DNA of 9,190 bases, from the NCBI GenBank assembly GCA_024644125.1, contig JAHELQ010000185.1, positions 1-9,190 on the forward strand, written 5' to 3'. Origin of the DNA: Candidatus Aminicenantota bacterium (lineage in GTDB: Bacteria > Acidobacteriota > Aminicenantia > UBA2199). The translations under genes were made by a program, and so were the position numbers. Positions 1 to 5,670 of the stretch are shown one piece after another; positions within the stretch are counted from its first letter, which is position 1, and every line of letters starts with the position of its first letter. Below the pieces are notes generated by a model. It had not been told where the DNA came from. It saw only the letters and a list, made by a program, of their open reading frames with translations, and made no database searches.

Positions 1-467
1 GCATCCGCCTGATGCTCAAGGGCGGCGGCAGTGAGAATGTCGGAGCCCAATACAAACTCCCCTTCGCGCCGTTAAAGGCCGGCAGGGATTTGAAAGGCGT
101 CCGCAAAGTGATCATCGACGCGGTGACCCAGGCCCAGGGGTTGGGTTGCGCACCTGGTATTATCGGCGTCGGTATCGGCGGAGGGAGGGATACCTCGTAC
201 ACCCTATCTAAAGAACAGTTCTTCCGCAAAATAGGAGAGCGCCACCAGGATCCGAAGATCGCCGAATTGGAAGAGGGTTTGCTCGCCGATCTCAACACCC
301 TCCAGATCGGCCCCATGGGTTTTGGAGGAAAAATCACTGTGCTCGATGTGTTCATCGATTCCCAACATCGCCATCCGGCAACCTTCTTCGTCTCCATCTC
401 CTACACCTGCTGGGCGTTTCGGAGAAAAAGCATGATCATTAGCAAAGGCGAGGTGACCTATGATTAA
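1..467 (+). CDS. Class I fumarate hydratase, alpha subunit (3' part; 5' end outside window)
   Basis: C-terminal portion of the catalytic alpha subunit of a two-subunit, [4Fe-4S]-dependent fumarase (TtdA/FumA N-terminal-domain family), which interconverts fumarate and malate in the cytoplasm. The reading frame is open from base 3 (codons for I-R-L come before the first Met), so the Met codon at 12 is internal. Visible family motifs are KGGGSEN near the left edge, GCAPGIIGVGIGG at about 145-181, LNTLQIGPMGFGGK at about 292-333, and SYTCWAFR near the end. By family knowledge, the Cys in GCAPG and the Cys in TCWA are two of the three cluster ligands; the third should lie upstream of the window. 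The stop codon overlaps the beta-subunit start by 8 bases, so the two are surely co-transcribed and probably translationally coupled. Related hydro-lyases use L-tartrate or other diacids, so substrate specificity is inferred. Confidence 0.93.
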   Translation, partial: IRLMLKGGGSENVGAQYKLPFAPLKAGRDLKGVRKVIIDAVTQAQGLGCAPGIIGVGIGGGRDTSYTLSKEQFFRKIGERHQDPKIAELEEGLLADLNTLQIGPMGFGGKITVLDVFIDSQHRHPATFFVSISYTCWAFRRKSMIISKGEVTYD

Positions 468-1041
468 ACTCAAAGTACCGATTTCCGAGCAAGAGATTCG
501 CCAATTGAAGGTGGGCGATGAAGTGCTGCTCTCCGGCGTGATCGTTACCGCAAGGGACGAAGCCCACAAATTGATGATCGAGGAAAAACCCGATTTTATC
601 AGGGAAACCCTCAAAGAATCGGTCATCTATCATTGCGGCCCGGTTGTCAAACAGGACAAAAGCGGCAAATGGAGCTTTGTCTCCGCCGGCCCCACCACCT
701 CCATCAGGGAAGAACCGTATCAGGCCGACGTGATATGCGAATACAACGTGCGCGGCGTGATCGGCAAGGGCGGTATGGGCCCCAAAACCGCCGAAGGTCT
801 GAAAAAGTGCGGAGCTGTTTATTTCCACGCCATCGGCGGAGCCGGAACATTGATCGCCAATGTGGTGAAAGATGTCAAGACCGTACACAAACTGGAAGAA
901 TTTGGGACTCCCGAAGCGTTCTGGGTCATCGAAGTGGAAGATTTCCCCGTCGTTGTGACTATGGACTCTCATGGAAATAGTATCCACAAAGAGATCAAGG
1001 AAAAATCCCAGAAAATAGCCGACGAGTTGATGAATAAGTAG
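460..1041 (+). CDS. Class I fumarate hydratase, beta subunit
   Basis: A 193-residue protein matching the fumarase C-terminal/beta domain (TtdB-type), the usual size for the separate subunit. It pairs with the alpha subunit to form the active site for fumarate/malate conversion. Visible motifs are TARDEAH (30-36), YHCGPV (57-62), SAGPTTSIRE (75-84), GKGGMG (102-107) and GAGT (127-130), all typical of the swivelling beta domain that binds substrate carboxylates. The ATG at 460 lies inside the last codons of the alpha gene and has a GAGG ribosome site at 450-453, six bases upstream, which fixes this start. An intrinsic terminator begins 28 bases after the stop codon, so this is the last gene of the transcript. 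Fumarase is the best call; tartrate dehydratase is the alternative. Confidence 0.94.
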   Translation: MIKLKVPISEQEIRQLKVGDEVLLSGVIVTARDEAHKLMIEEKPDFIRETLKESVIYHCGPVVKQDKSGKWSFVSAGPTTSIREEPYQADVICEYNVRGVIGKGGMGPKTAEGLKKCGAVYFHAIGGAGTLIANVVKDVKTVHKLEEFGTPEAFWVIEVEDFPVVVTMDSHGNSIHKEIKEKSQKIADELMNK

Positions 1042-1069
1042 AAAAGACTGGAATTTACAGGATCGGATC

Positions 1070-1109
1070 AATACTCCGGTTATCATATAGATAGCCGGAG
1101 TATTTTTTT
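1070..1109 (+). terminator. Intrinsic terminator after the fumarase genes
   Basis: Bases 1070-1084 pair with 1090-1104 in a 15-bp stem containing a single G-U pair, closed by a five-base ATATA loop. A run of seven T residues (1103-1109) follows on the plus strand. On the minus strand no T run follows the hairpin, so it should act in the fumarase direction only. Confidence 0.93.
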
Positions 1110-1176
1110 ATATGTAGAAAAATAGTTAGTGTCGATGAAATTCAATTATTTAAATATTTTTTGGATATAAATAACA

Positions 1177-1248
1177 AGGCGGCGACCGGATTCGAACCGA
1201 TGAATAGCGATTTTGCAGACCGCTGCCTTACCACTTGGCTACGCCGCC
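1177..1248 (-). tRNA. tRNA-Cys (anticodon GCA)
   Basis: On the minus strand, a 7-bp acceptor stem (GGCGGCG with CGCCGCC, plus 1242-1248 and 1178-1184), a D arm, an anticodon stem with a CTGCAAA loop and a TTCGAAT T-loop fold into a complete cloverleaf. The anticodon GCA occupies 1214-1216. The discriminator base is U (1177), as expected for tRNA-Cys. The 3' CCA is not encoded: the following minus-strand bases read TGT. It lies 9 bases after tRNA-Gly and is probably processed from the same precursor. Confidence 0.96.
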
Positions 1249-1257
1249 AATGGCTGG

Positions 1258-1329
1258 AGCGGGAAACGGGATTCGAACCCGCGACATCGACCTTGGCAAG
1301 GTCGCGCTCTACCACTGAGCTATTCCCGC
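1258..1329 (-). tRNA. tRNA-Gly (anticodon GCC)
   Basis: The minus-strand cloverleaf has acceptor stem GCGGGAA/TTCCCGC (1323-1329 with 1259-1265), D arm GCTCAGTGGTAGAGC, an anticodon loop TTGCCAA with GCC at 1295-1297, and T-loop TTCGAAT. The discriminator is U (1258), normal for bacterial tRNA-Gly. CCA is not encoded. It is the promoter-proximal member of a Gly-Cys tRNA pair, a common bacterial arrangement. Confidence 0.96.
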
Positions 1330-1345
1330 TTGTTTTCGAAGTAAT

Positions 1346-1374
1346 AGGATATAAAAAAAAACATGTTTTGTCAA
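1346..1374 (-). promoter_or_regulatory. Sigma70-type promoter of tRNA-Gly/tRNA-Cys
   Basis: Read on the minus strand, a consensus TTGACA (-35; plus 1369-1374) is followed after exactly 17 bases by TATCCT (-10; plus 1346-1351). The predicted start near 1339 is about 10 bases before the tRNA-Gly 5' end. Confidence 0.8.
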
Positions 1375-1496
1375 TACCTTTTCTGTTTTATTCACAAAAT
1401 TTATAAAAGAATAGCTATTATCAACGTTTTATAATTCAACTCCTTGAGACAAGACGATATATTTTAATATTTTCTTAAAAAATAACCTGAATCATA

Positions 1497-1525
1497 TTGA
1501 CAAAATGCCAGTTTTTTGTTATTTT
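1497..1525 (+). promoter_or_regulatory. Sigma70-type promoter of tRNA-Asn
   Basis: TTGACA at 1497-1502, a 17-base spacer, then TATTTT at 1520-1525. The predicted start near 1532 is about 8 bases before the tRNA-Asn 5' end. No promoter is obvious between the tRNA and the next gene at 1683, so this one may also serve that gene. Confidence 0.78.
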
Positions 1526-1539
1526 TAGGACCTAAGGTT

Positions 1540-1615
1540 TCCCCAGTAGCTCAATCGGCAGAGCGGGTGGCTGTTAACCACTAGGTTCGCGGTTCAAATC
1601 CGTGCTGGGGAGCCA
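1540..1615 (+). tRNA. tRNA-Asn (anticodon GTT), CCA encoded
   Basis: Complete cloverleaf: acceptor stem TCCCCAG/CTGGGGA (1540-1546 with 1605-1611), D arm GCTCAATCGGCAGAGC, anticodon stem GGTGG/CCACT around loop CTGTTAA with GTT at 1573-1575, and T-loop TTCAAAT. The discriminator is G (1612), as in bacterial tRNA-Asn, and the terminal CCA is encoded at 1613-1615, unlike in the neighbouring Gly and Cys tRNAs. Confidence 0.96.
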
Positions 1616-1682
1616 TTTTCCATTTACATCCACCCAAAACAAATCAAAATCAATCATATTCATCACTATATAGGAGCTTTAG

Positions 1683-1991
1683 ATGGAAAACACAGTTATC
1701 GCGGAAGTCGTCGTGGTGCCGCTTGGAACCTCTTCGACATCCTTGAGCGCTTATGTCGCGGATGTAGAGAAAGTGACCGGTCGCCACCCAAACGTCAAAA
1801 GTATGTTGACTCCCATGTCCACAATTCTGGAAGGTACATTGGACGAAATTCTGGCGCTGATCCGGGAGATGCACGAAGCGCCCTTCCTGAAAGGCGCCGA
1901 CCGGGTGTCCACCCGTATCAGTATAGACGATCGCAGGGATATACAGGCATCGATGGAGTCCAAGCTCCAGGCGGTGCGTGAAAAAATGTAA
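1683..1991 (+). CDS. MTH1187/YqgV-family thiamine-binding protein (DUF77)
   Basis: A 102-residue protein with the full pattern of the MTH1187 (DUF77) family: an N-terminal strand VIAEVVVVPLGT followed by STSLSAYV (5-25), LTPMSTILEG (42-51), an EMHEAPF segment (62-68), and ADRVSTRISIDDRRD (72-86). The length is the family norm. Members are small ferredoxin-like-fold cytoplasmic oligomers, and some have been shown to bind thiamine. No thiamine biosynthesis or transport gene lies beside it, so its role here is unassigned beyond probable ligand binding. AGGAG at 1672-1676 is six bases upstream of the ATG. The gene sits 67 bases downstream of tRNA-Asn with no clear terminator or promoter between, so it may share that transcript. 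It converges on the acetyltransferase gene with only 18 bases between the stops. Confidence 0.88.
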   Translation: MENTVIAEVVVVPLGTSSTSLSAYVADVEKVTGRHPNVKSMLTPMSTILEGTLDEILALIREMHEAPFLKGADRVSTRISIDDRRDIQASMESKLQAVREKM

Positions 1992-2009
1992 ACGGAAGCC
2001 GGCGTCGCG

Positions 2010-2468
2010 TCAGAAGTCGATCTCGTACATCCTGTAATGGGATTCACACATTCCCATGTTGAGATACACCTTGCGCGCCACCTGATTGTCCTTCTCCACA
2101 TACAGCCTCAATCCCGCCGCGTCGCCCTCTTTTTTGGCCATTTCCTCGATATGCCTGTACAGGATGGAAAAGATCTTTTTCCCGCGGTACTCCGGTATGA
2201 CATACACGCTCTGGATCCACCAGAAATTCTTGTTACGCCAGTCGCTCCATTCAAATGTCACCATCAACTGCCCCACAACGGCGCCGCCGAATTCCGCCAG
2301 CAAATAAAAACCCTTTTTGGGATCCTGGATCACCGCCTGGACACCTTTTGTAACAATACCTGCATCGAGACCTTTGTCTTCCGTCTCATGGGCCATCGCC
2401 ACATTGAAGCCCACAATCGTCCCGGCATCGGACAATTCCGCTTTTCTAACAGTAATAGTAGAAGTCAT
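2010..2468 (-). CDS. GNAT-family N-acetyltransferase
   Basis: A 152-residue single-domain GNAT protein, expected to transfer an acetyl group from acetyl-CoA to an amine; the substrate cannot be read. The order of elements fits the fold: N-terminal strand ITVRKAELSD (5-14), a central GGAVVGQLMV strand (61-70), the core strand IQSVYVIPEYRG (85-96) leading into the acetyl-CoA loop, and a C-terminal ENQ-type segment (KDNQVARKVYLNMGM, 126-140) ending in the typical Tyr-x-x-x-Gly-Met. The pyrophosphate loop reads RGKKIF rather than the usual RGKGIG; an F at the last position occurs in some relatives, but the Lys at 98 in place of Gly is less usual. The ATG at 2468 is preceded by AAGGGTG, seven bases away. 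The gene is transcribed away from the pseudokinase gene, and the spacer between them carries a perfect palindrome. Confidence 0.9.
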   Translation of the reverse strand: MTSTITVRKAELSDAGTIVGFNVAMAHETEDKGLDAGIVTKGVQAVIQDPKKGFYLLAEFGGAVVGQLMVTFEWSDWRNKNFWWIQSVYVIPEYRGKKIFSILYRHIEEMAKKEGDAAGLRLYVEKDNQVARKVYLNMGMCESHYRMYEIDF

Positions 2469-2505
2469 CGAATATCACCCTTTATTGAATAAAAAATTCC
2501 ATTTA

Positions 2506-2524
2506 TTTGTTTATCATAAACAAA
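2506..2524. promoter_or_regulatory. Perfect 9+1+9 palindrome, candidate operator
   Basis: TTTGTTTAT at 2506-2514 is the exact inverted complement of ATAAACAAA at 2516-2524 around one central base. It lies in the divergent spacer between the GNAT gene and the pseudokinase gene. Its centre contains TATGAT on the minus strand, a possible -10 for the GNAT gene. The symmetry suggests a dimeric repressor site, but no cognate regulator is visible here. AT-richness raises the odds of chance symmetry. Confidence 0.4.
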
Positions 2525-2552
2525 AAAAAATTGCAAATGCCATTTTTAGATA

Positions 2553-2581
2553 TTGAATTTTCTCGTCTTATCATATATATT
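2553..2581 (+). promoter_or_regulatory. Predicted promoter of the pseudokinase-TonB gene
   Basis: TTGAAT (2553-2558), a 17-base spacer, then TATATT (2576-2581). The start of transcription would fall near 2588. A GAGG ribosome site at 2594-2597 sits six bases before the ATG at 2604. Confidence 0.6.
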
Positions 2582-2603
2582 TAGATAGAAGGCGAGGTAC
2601 ATC

Positions 2604-4439
2604 ATGACAGAGAATAAAATTTTAAACAATTATTTGATCTTCAAAAAATTACAGGTCGATTCGATCGGTATCAATTACCGTGGCGCAGAAATAAAAGACA
2701 ACAAACCCGGCCAACACAAAATCATCACCGAGGTCAATCCTGTCTACACAGAAAATGATCAAACCTGGAAACGGATGACTCTGTTGTTGGAGGGCGTGAA
2801 AAAATCGAACATTGTCCACTTGTTTTCACCGGACAAAATCGTCAAGAGCAATCAAGCCACATTGCTCATATATCCCTACATCAAAGGCGTAACTCTGGAA
2901 GAGATCATGGACGAAGCCGATAAAAAGGACATTGCCATCAACTTTGACCTGGCGTTTTCCATGATCACGGCCATCGCGGACCTGATCGACATCGGTTCGT
3001 CCATTGTCGTCAGTGGGAAAAAGTCCTTTCATGGTTTTTTGACCCCGGACAACATCATCGTCGATTACGACGGCAACATTTATCTGAAAAACTACGGTAT
3101 CCAGCCCTATCTTGATAGGAATGAGACAATCTACCGGGAAATGGAAATGAAGTACGGCGCCTGGTTGTCGCCGGAATTCCAGAAGCGGGAAAAAATCGTT
3201 CCCCAGTCCGACATCTATCACCTGGGTTATATCATTTACCGGATCCTGACCGGGCAATATTTTTCTTACTCTCCGGGAGAAGACTTCGACGCGAAGTTCT
3301 CCAGCATTAGCTTCAAACATTTCATGCCGACGGAGAAAGACGATCTGACCAATCTCATCAGTTTCTTCAAAAAGACATTGCACCCGGATCCGCAGAAGCG
3401 GTTCGCCAATGTCCGCGAATTAAAAGATTTCGTGTCCAATTACTTCAGAATCGACGAGCTCTCGTCGGTTACCTTCAGTCTCGCCTACTTCATGAACTCA
3501 TTGTATTCCGAGGAAATGGAAGCCGAGGAAAAAATCCTGGCTGAGGAATTGGCCTACCAGATCCCGGTAGCCAAAGGCGACGAAGGGAGAAAATCCGCTG
3601 AAGAGCGTGCCAGAGACAACGAAATCGTGGAGAAAATCCTCACCGGACTGGAAGAGACCGAACGGTCGAAATCCAGATTGCTAGCTCCGATGATCGCCCT
3701 TCTGCTCATCGTCATCGGCGTGGCTGGTTATTTATACATCAACCAGGCCAACAAAGCCAAACAGGAACAGATCAAAATCCAACAGGAACTGGAACGGAAA
3801 TTGGCGCAAATCCAGCAGCAAACTCAAAAAGAATATCAGGATAAGCTCAAGAACCTGGAAACCAAATACACGGAAACCGAAGAAGAGCAGAAGAAAAAAG
3901 AGGAAGAGATCAAAAAGCTGAAAGAATGGCGAAAAGAGCAGGAAGTAAAAGAACAGGAACGTCTGACCGCTATCGAGAGCGCCAAAAAGCTGGAAGAACT
4001 CGAGGCCGAGAAAAAACGGCTGGAAGAGGAAAAGAAGCGACTGGCGGCCGATGCGGAAAAACGCCGCCTGGCTGAGGAGCAGTTGAAAAAGCAGGAGGCC
4101 GAGGAACAACTCAAGGCCGAAAAGGAAAAGCCAGCCAAACCCGGAGAACTGATCGACATCGAATTCGCAACCCAAAAACCGGTGCGTATCAGCGGCGAAG
4201 AACCGGATTTTCCCAGAAACATCAAAAAGAATTTTAAAGGCACTCAGATGAAGGTGATCGCTTCCCTCTTGATTGACGACCGGGGCAATGTAGCCAGGGT
4301 TAAATTCAAAGGGAACGTGGCTCCCGAGATAAAAATGAGCCTTGCACCCACTCTGGCCAGTTGGAAATATAAACCCGCCATGAAAGACGCTGTAAAGGTC
4401 AAAGTCTGGTACGACGTACCGATAAATCTGGAATTTTAA
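2604..4439 (+). CDS. Membrane pseudokinase with periplasmic coiled coil and TonB C-terminal-like domain
   Basis: A 611-residue fusion. Residues 10-280 follow a eukaryotic-type Ser/Thr kinase fold: LLIYPYIKG hinge (87-95), HGFLTPDNIIV catalytic-loop region (143-153), LKNYG (161-165), SPEF activation-segment end (189-192), SDIYHLGYIIYRILTG (202-217) and LHPDPQKRF (259-267). Key catalytic residues are missing: HRD reads H-G-F, the catalytic-loop Lys is T147, DFG reads N-Y-G, and no glycine loop or VAIK lysine is evident, so phosphotransfer is unlikely. One transmembrane helix follows at about 359-379, then a Lys/Glu/Gln-rich coiled coil (about 380-510). Residues 525-611 resemble the TonB C-terminal domain (KPVRISGEEPDFP, DDRGNVARVKF, LASWKYKPA, VPINLEF). 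Topology would put the kinase-like part in the cytoplasm and the TonB-like part in the periplasm. Its partner is unknown. It has its own promoter and terminator. Function is inferred as signal or force coupling; the domain order is well supported. Confidence 0.87.
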   Translation: MTENKILNNYLIFKKLQVDSIGINYRGAEIKDNKPGQHKIITEVNPVYTENDQTWKRMTLLLEGVKKSNIVHLFSPDKIVKSNQATLLIYPYIKGVTLEEIMDEADKKDIAINFDLAFSMITAIADLIDIGSSIVVSGKKSFHGFLTPDNIIVDYDGNIYLKNYGIQPYLDRNETIYREMEMKYGAWLSPEFQKREKIVPQSDIYHLGYIIYRILTGQYFSYSPGEDFDAKFSSISFKHFMPTEKDDLTNLISFFKKTLHPDPQKRFANVRELKDFVSNYFRIDELSSVTFSLAYFMNSLYSEEMEAEEKILAEELAYQIPVAKGDEGRKSAEERARDNEIVEKILTGLEETERSKSRLLAPMIALLLIVIGVAGYLYINQANKAKQEQIKIQQELERKLAQIQQQTQKEYQDKLKNLETKYTETEEEQKKKEEEIKKLKEWRKEQEVKEQERLTAIESAKKLEELEAEKKRLEEEKKRLAADAEKRRLAEEQLKKQEAEEQLKAEKEKPAKPGELIDIEFATQKPVRISGEEPDFPRNIKKNFKGTQMKVIASLLIDDRGNVARVKFKGNVAPEIKMSLAPTLASWKYKPAMKDAVKVKVWYDVPINLEF

Positions 4440-4446
4440 TAAAATA

Positions 4447-4504
4447 CCGGCAGCAGCAGCCGCTATGGGAAGCGATTCAAGCGGCGCTGCCGCCGTGTTT
4501 TTTT
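4447..4504 (+). terminator. Intrinsic terminator after the pseudokinase gene
   Basis: CGGCAGC (4448-4454) pairs with GCTGCCG (4486-4492), and GCCGCT (4459-4464) pairs with AGCGGC (4480-4485), giving a GC-rich interrupted stem with a 15-base loop. A run of seven T residues occupies 4498-4504, five bases after the stem base, slightly farther than ideal. Confidence 0.75.
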
Positions 4505-4546
4505 AATAAAAAATAACACGAAATCCTATAAAATGTCATTTTGGAC

Positions 4547-4575
4547 TTGAAAAATAGAGGATTTTTTTGTAAAAC
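4547..4575 (+). promoter_or_regulatory. Possible promoter of buk-ptb
   Basis: TTGAAA (4547-4552) and TAAAAC (4570-4575) are 17 bases apart. Transcription would then begin at or next to the buk ATG at 4582, making the message leaderless or nearly so. The -10 match is only moderate. An alternative -10, TATAAA at 4527-4532, lacks a convincing -35. Confidence 0.35.
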
Positions 4576-4581
4576 TAATAA

Positions 4582-5670
4582 ATGAGAAACAAAAAAATCT
4601 TAACTATTAATCCAGGATCTACTTCAACCAAACTTGCCCTGTTTTCAGGCGAAGAACGGATTTTATCCTCCAGTATTTCCCACACGACGGAAGAGATTTC
4701 GCAGTTTTCCAAAATTATCGACCAAAAAGAATACAGAACCTCTATGGTGTTGGGCTTTTTAAAAGAAAACGATTTCGAATTCAACACCCTGGATGCTGTA
4801 GTGGGAAGAGGCGGCTTACTTACTCCATTAAAATCAGGGACTTACGAGGTAAGCCATAAAATGGTGGATTTCCTCACAACGACCCACCTGGAACACGCCT
4901 CGAATCTCGGAGCAATTATCGCTCTCTCGATTGCCGAACCCTTAGGGATTCCGGCATATATAGTCGATCCGGTGGTTGTCGATGAATTGGACGATATCGC
5001 TCGAATCACCGGCATCCCGGAAATTGAGAGAAAAAGCATTTTCCACGCGTTGAATCAAAAAGCCGCCGCCCGGGAAGCTGCCAAATCTCTGGGTAAAAAA
5101 TACGAAGAGTGCAATCTCATTGTGGCCCATCTCGGCGGAGGCATCTCGGTCGGCGCCCATAAACAGGGACAGGTCGTGGATGTCAACAATGCTTTGAACG
5201 GCGACGGACCCTTCAGTCCTGAACGGGCCGGCGCGATTCCCGCGTGGAGTCTCGTTGAGATGGCGACATCCGGCGATTATTCGATCGGTCAATTGAAGAA
5301 AAAACTCACCGGCGGCGGCGGAATAGTCGCTCACTTAGGTACCAACGATCTCCGCGAGGTCAACAAGATGATCGCCACTGGAGACAAGAAAGCTCAGATG
5401 GTGTTTGATGCCATGGCCTACAATGTCGCAAAAGAAATCGCCTCCCTATCTCCGGTTTTTGCCGGGAATCTGGACGCCATTGTTCTGACCGGCGGTATCG
5501 CGCACAACGGAGAGTTTATCGAATTGTTGATCAAACGGGTCGAGTTTTTGGCTCCCATCAAAATATTCCCCGGCGAAGACGAGATGGTCGCTCTGTGCCG
5601 CGGCGGATTGAGGGTGCTGTGTAACGAGGAAGAGGTAAAAACCTGGACAAATTCAGGAGGTAAAGGATGA
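4582..5670 (+). CDS. buk: Butyrate kinase
   Basis: A 362-residue acetate/butyrate-kinase-family (ASKHA fold) cytoplasmic enzyme. It converts butyryl-phosphate and ADP to butyrate and ATP (or the reverse), the substrate-level phosphorylation step after Ptb. Motifs: NPGSTSTK (10-17, phosphate 1 loop), VGRGG (74-78), VDPVVVDEL (128-136), FHALNQKAAAR (154-164), VAHLGGGISVGAH (181-193, phosphate 2), NALNGDGPFSPERAG (203-217) and VLTGGIAHN (301-309, adenosine-binding region). Length and motif spacing match butyrate kinases rather than the roughly 400-residue acetate kinases. A TAA in frame directly before the ATG fixes the start; no Shine-Dalgarno lies at normal distance. It overlaps ptb by four bases. 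Branched-chain acids (isobutyrate, isovalerate) are alternative substrates. Confidence 0.96.
   Translation: MRNKKILTINPGSTSTKLALFSGEERILSSSISHTTEEISQFSKIIDQKEYRTSMVLGFLKENDFEFNTLDAVVGRGGLLTPLKSGTYEVSHKMVDFLTTTHLEHASNLGAIIALSIAEPLGIPAYIVDPVVVDELDDIARITGIPEIERKSIFHALNQKAAAREAAKSLGKKYEECNLIVAHLGGGISVGAHKQGQVVDVNNALNGDGPFSPERAGAIPAWSLVEMATSGDYSIGQLKKKLTGGGGIVAHLGTNDLREVNKMIATGDKKAQMVFDAMAYNVAKEIASLSPVFAGNLDAIVLTGGIAHNGEFIELLIKRVEFLAPIKIFPGEDEMVALCRGGLRVLCNEEEVKTWTNSGGKG

Noticed and set aside
439..1086. 215-codon minus-strand open frame opposite the fumarase beta subunit
   Set aside because: The plus strand carries the full set of fumarase beta motifs with a ribosome site and terminator; the minus frame has no recognisable domain.
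1161..1406. 81-codon plus-strand open frame over the tRNA-Gly and tRNA-Cys genes, translating to ERETGFEPATSTLARSRS-like text
   Set aside because: It is the antisense translation of two tRNAs. This kind of peptide is a familiar database artefact and has no ribosome site or family support.
1161..1615. Possible integration hot spot at the tRNA cluster
   Set aside because: No integrase gene, no repeated tRNA 3' fragment and no compositional break were seen beside any of the tRNAs.
3732..4243. Long minus-strand open frames opposite the coiled-coil part of the pseudokinase gene (Phe/Leu-rich and Ser-rich)
   Set aside because: They are the reverse reading of Lys/Glu-rich codons. The low-complexity composition follows from the coding strand, and the coding strand has domain support and its own signals.
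4451..4459. CAGCAGCAG triplet run as a possible microsatellite
   Set aside because: Only three units, and it forms part of the terminator stem after the pseudokinase gene.
4582..5670. Acetate kinase as the identity of the 362-residue kinase
   Set aside because: Length, the VDPVVVDEL and NALNGDGPFSPERAG motifs and the adjacent phosphate butyryltransferase all favour butyrate kinase.
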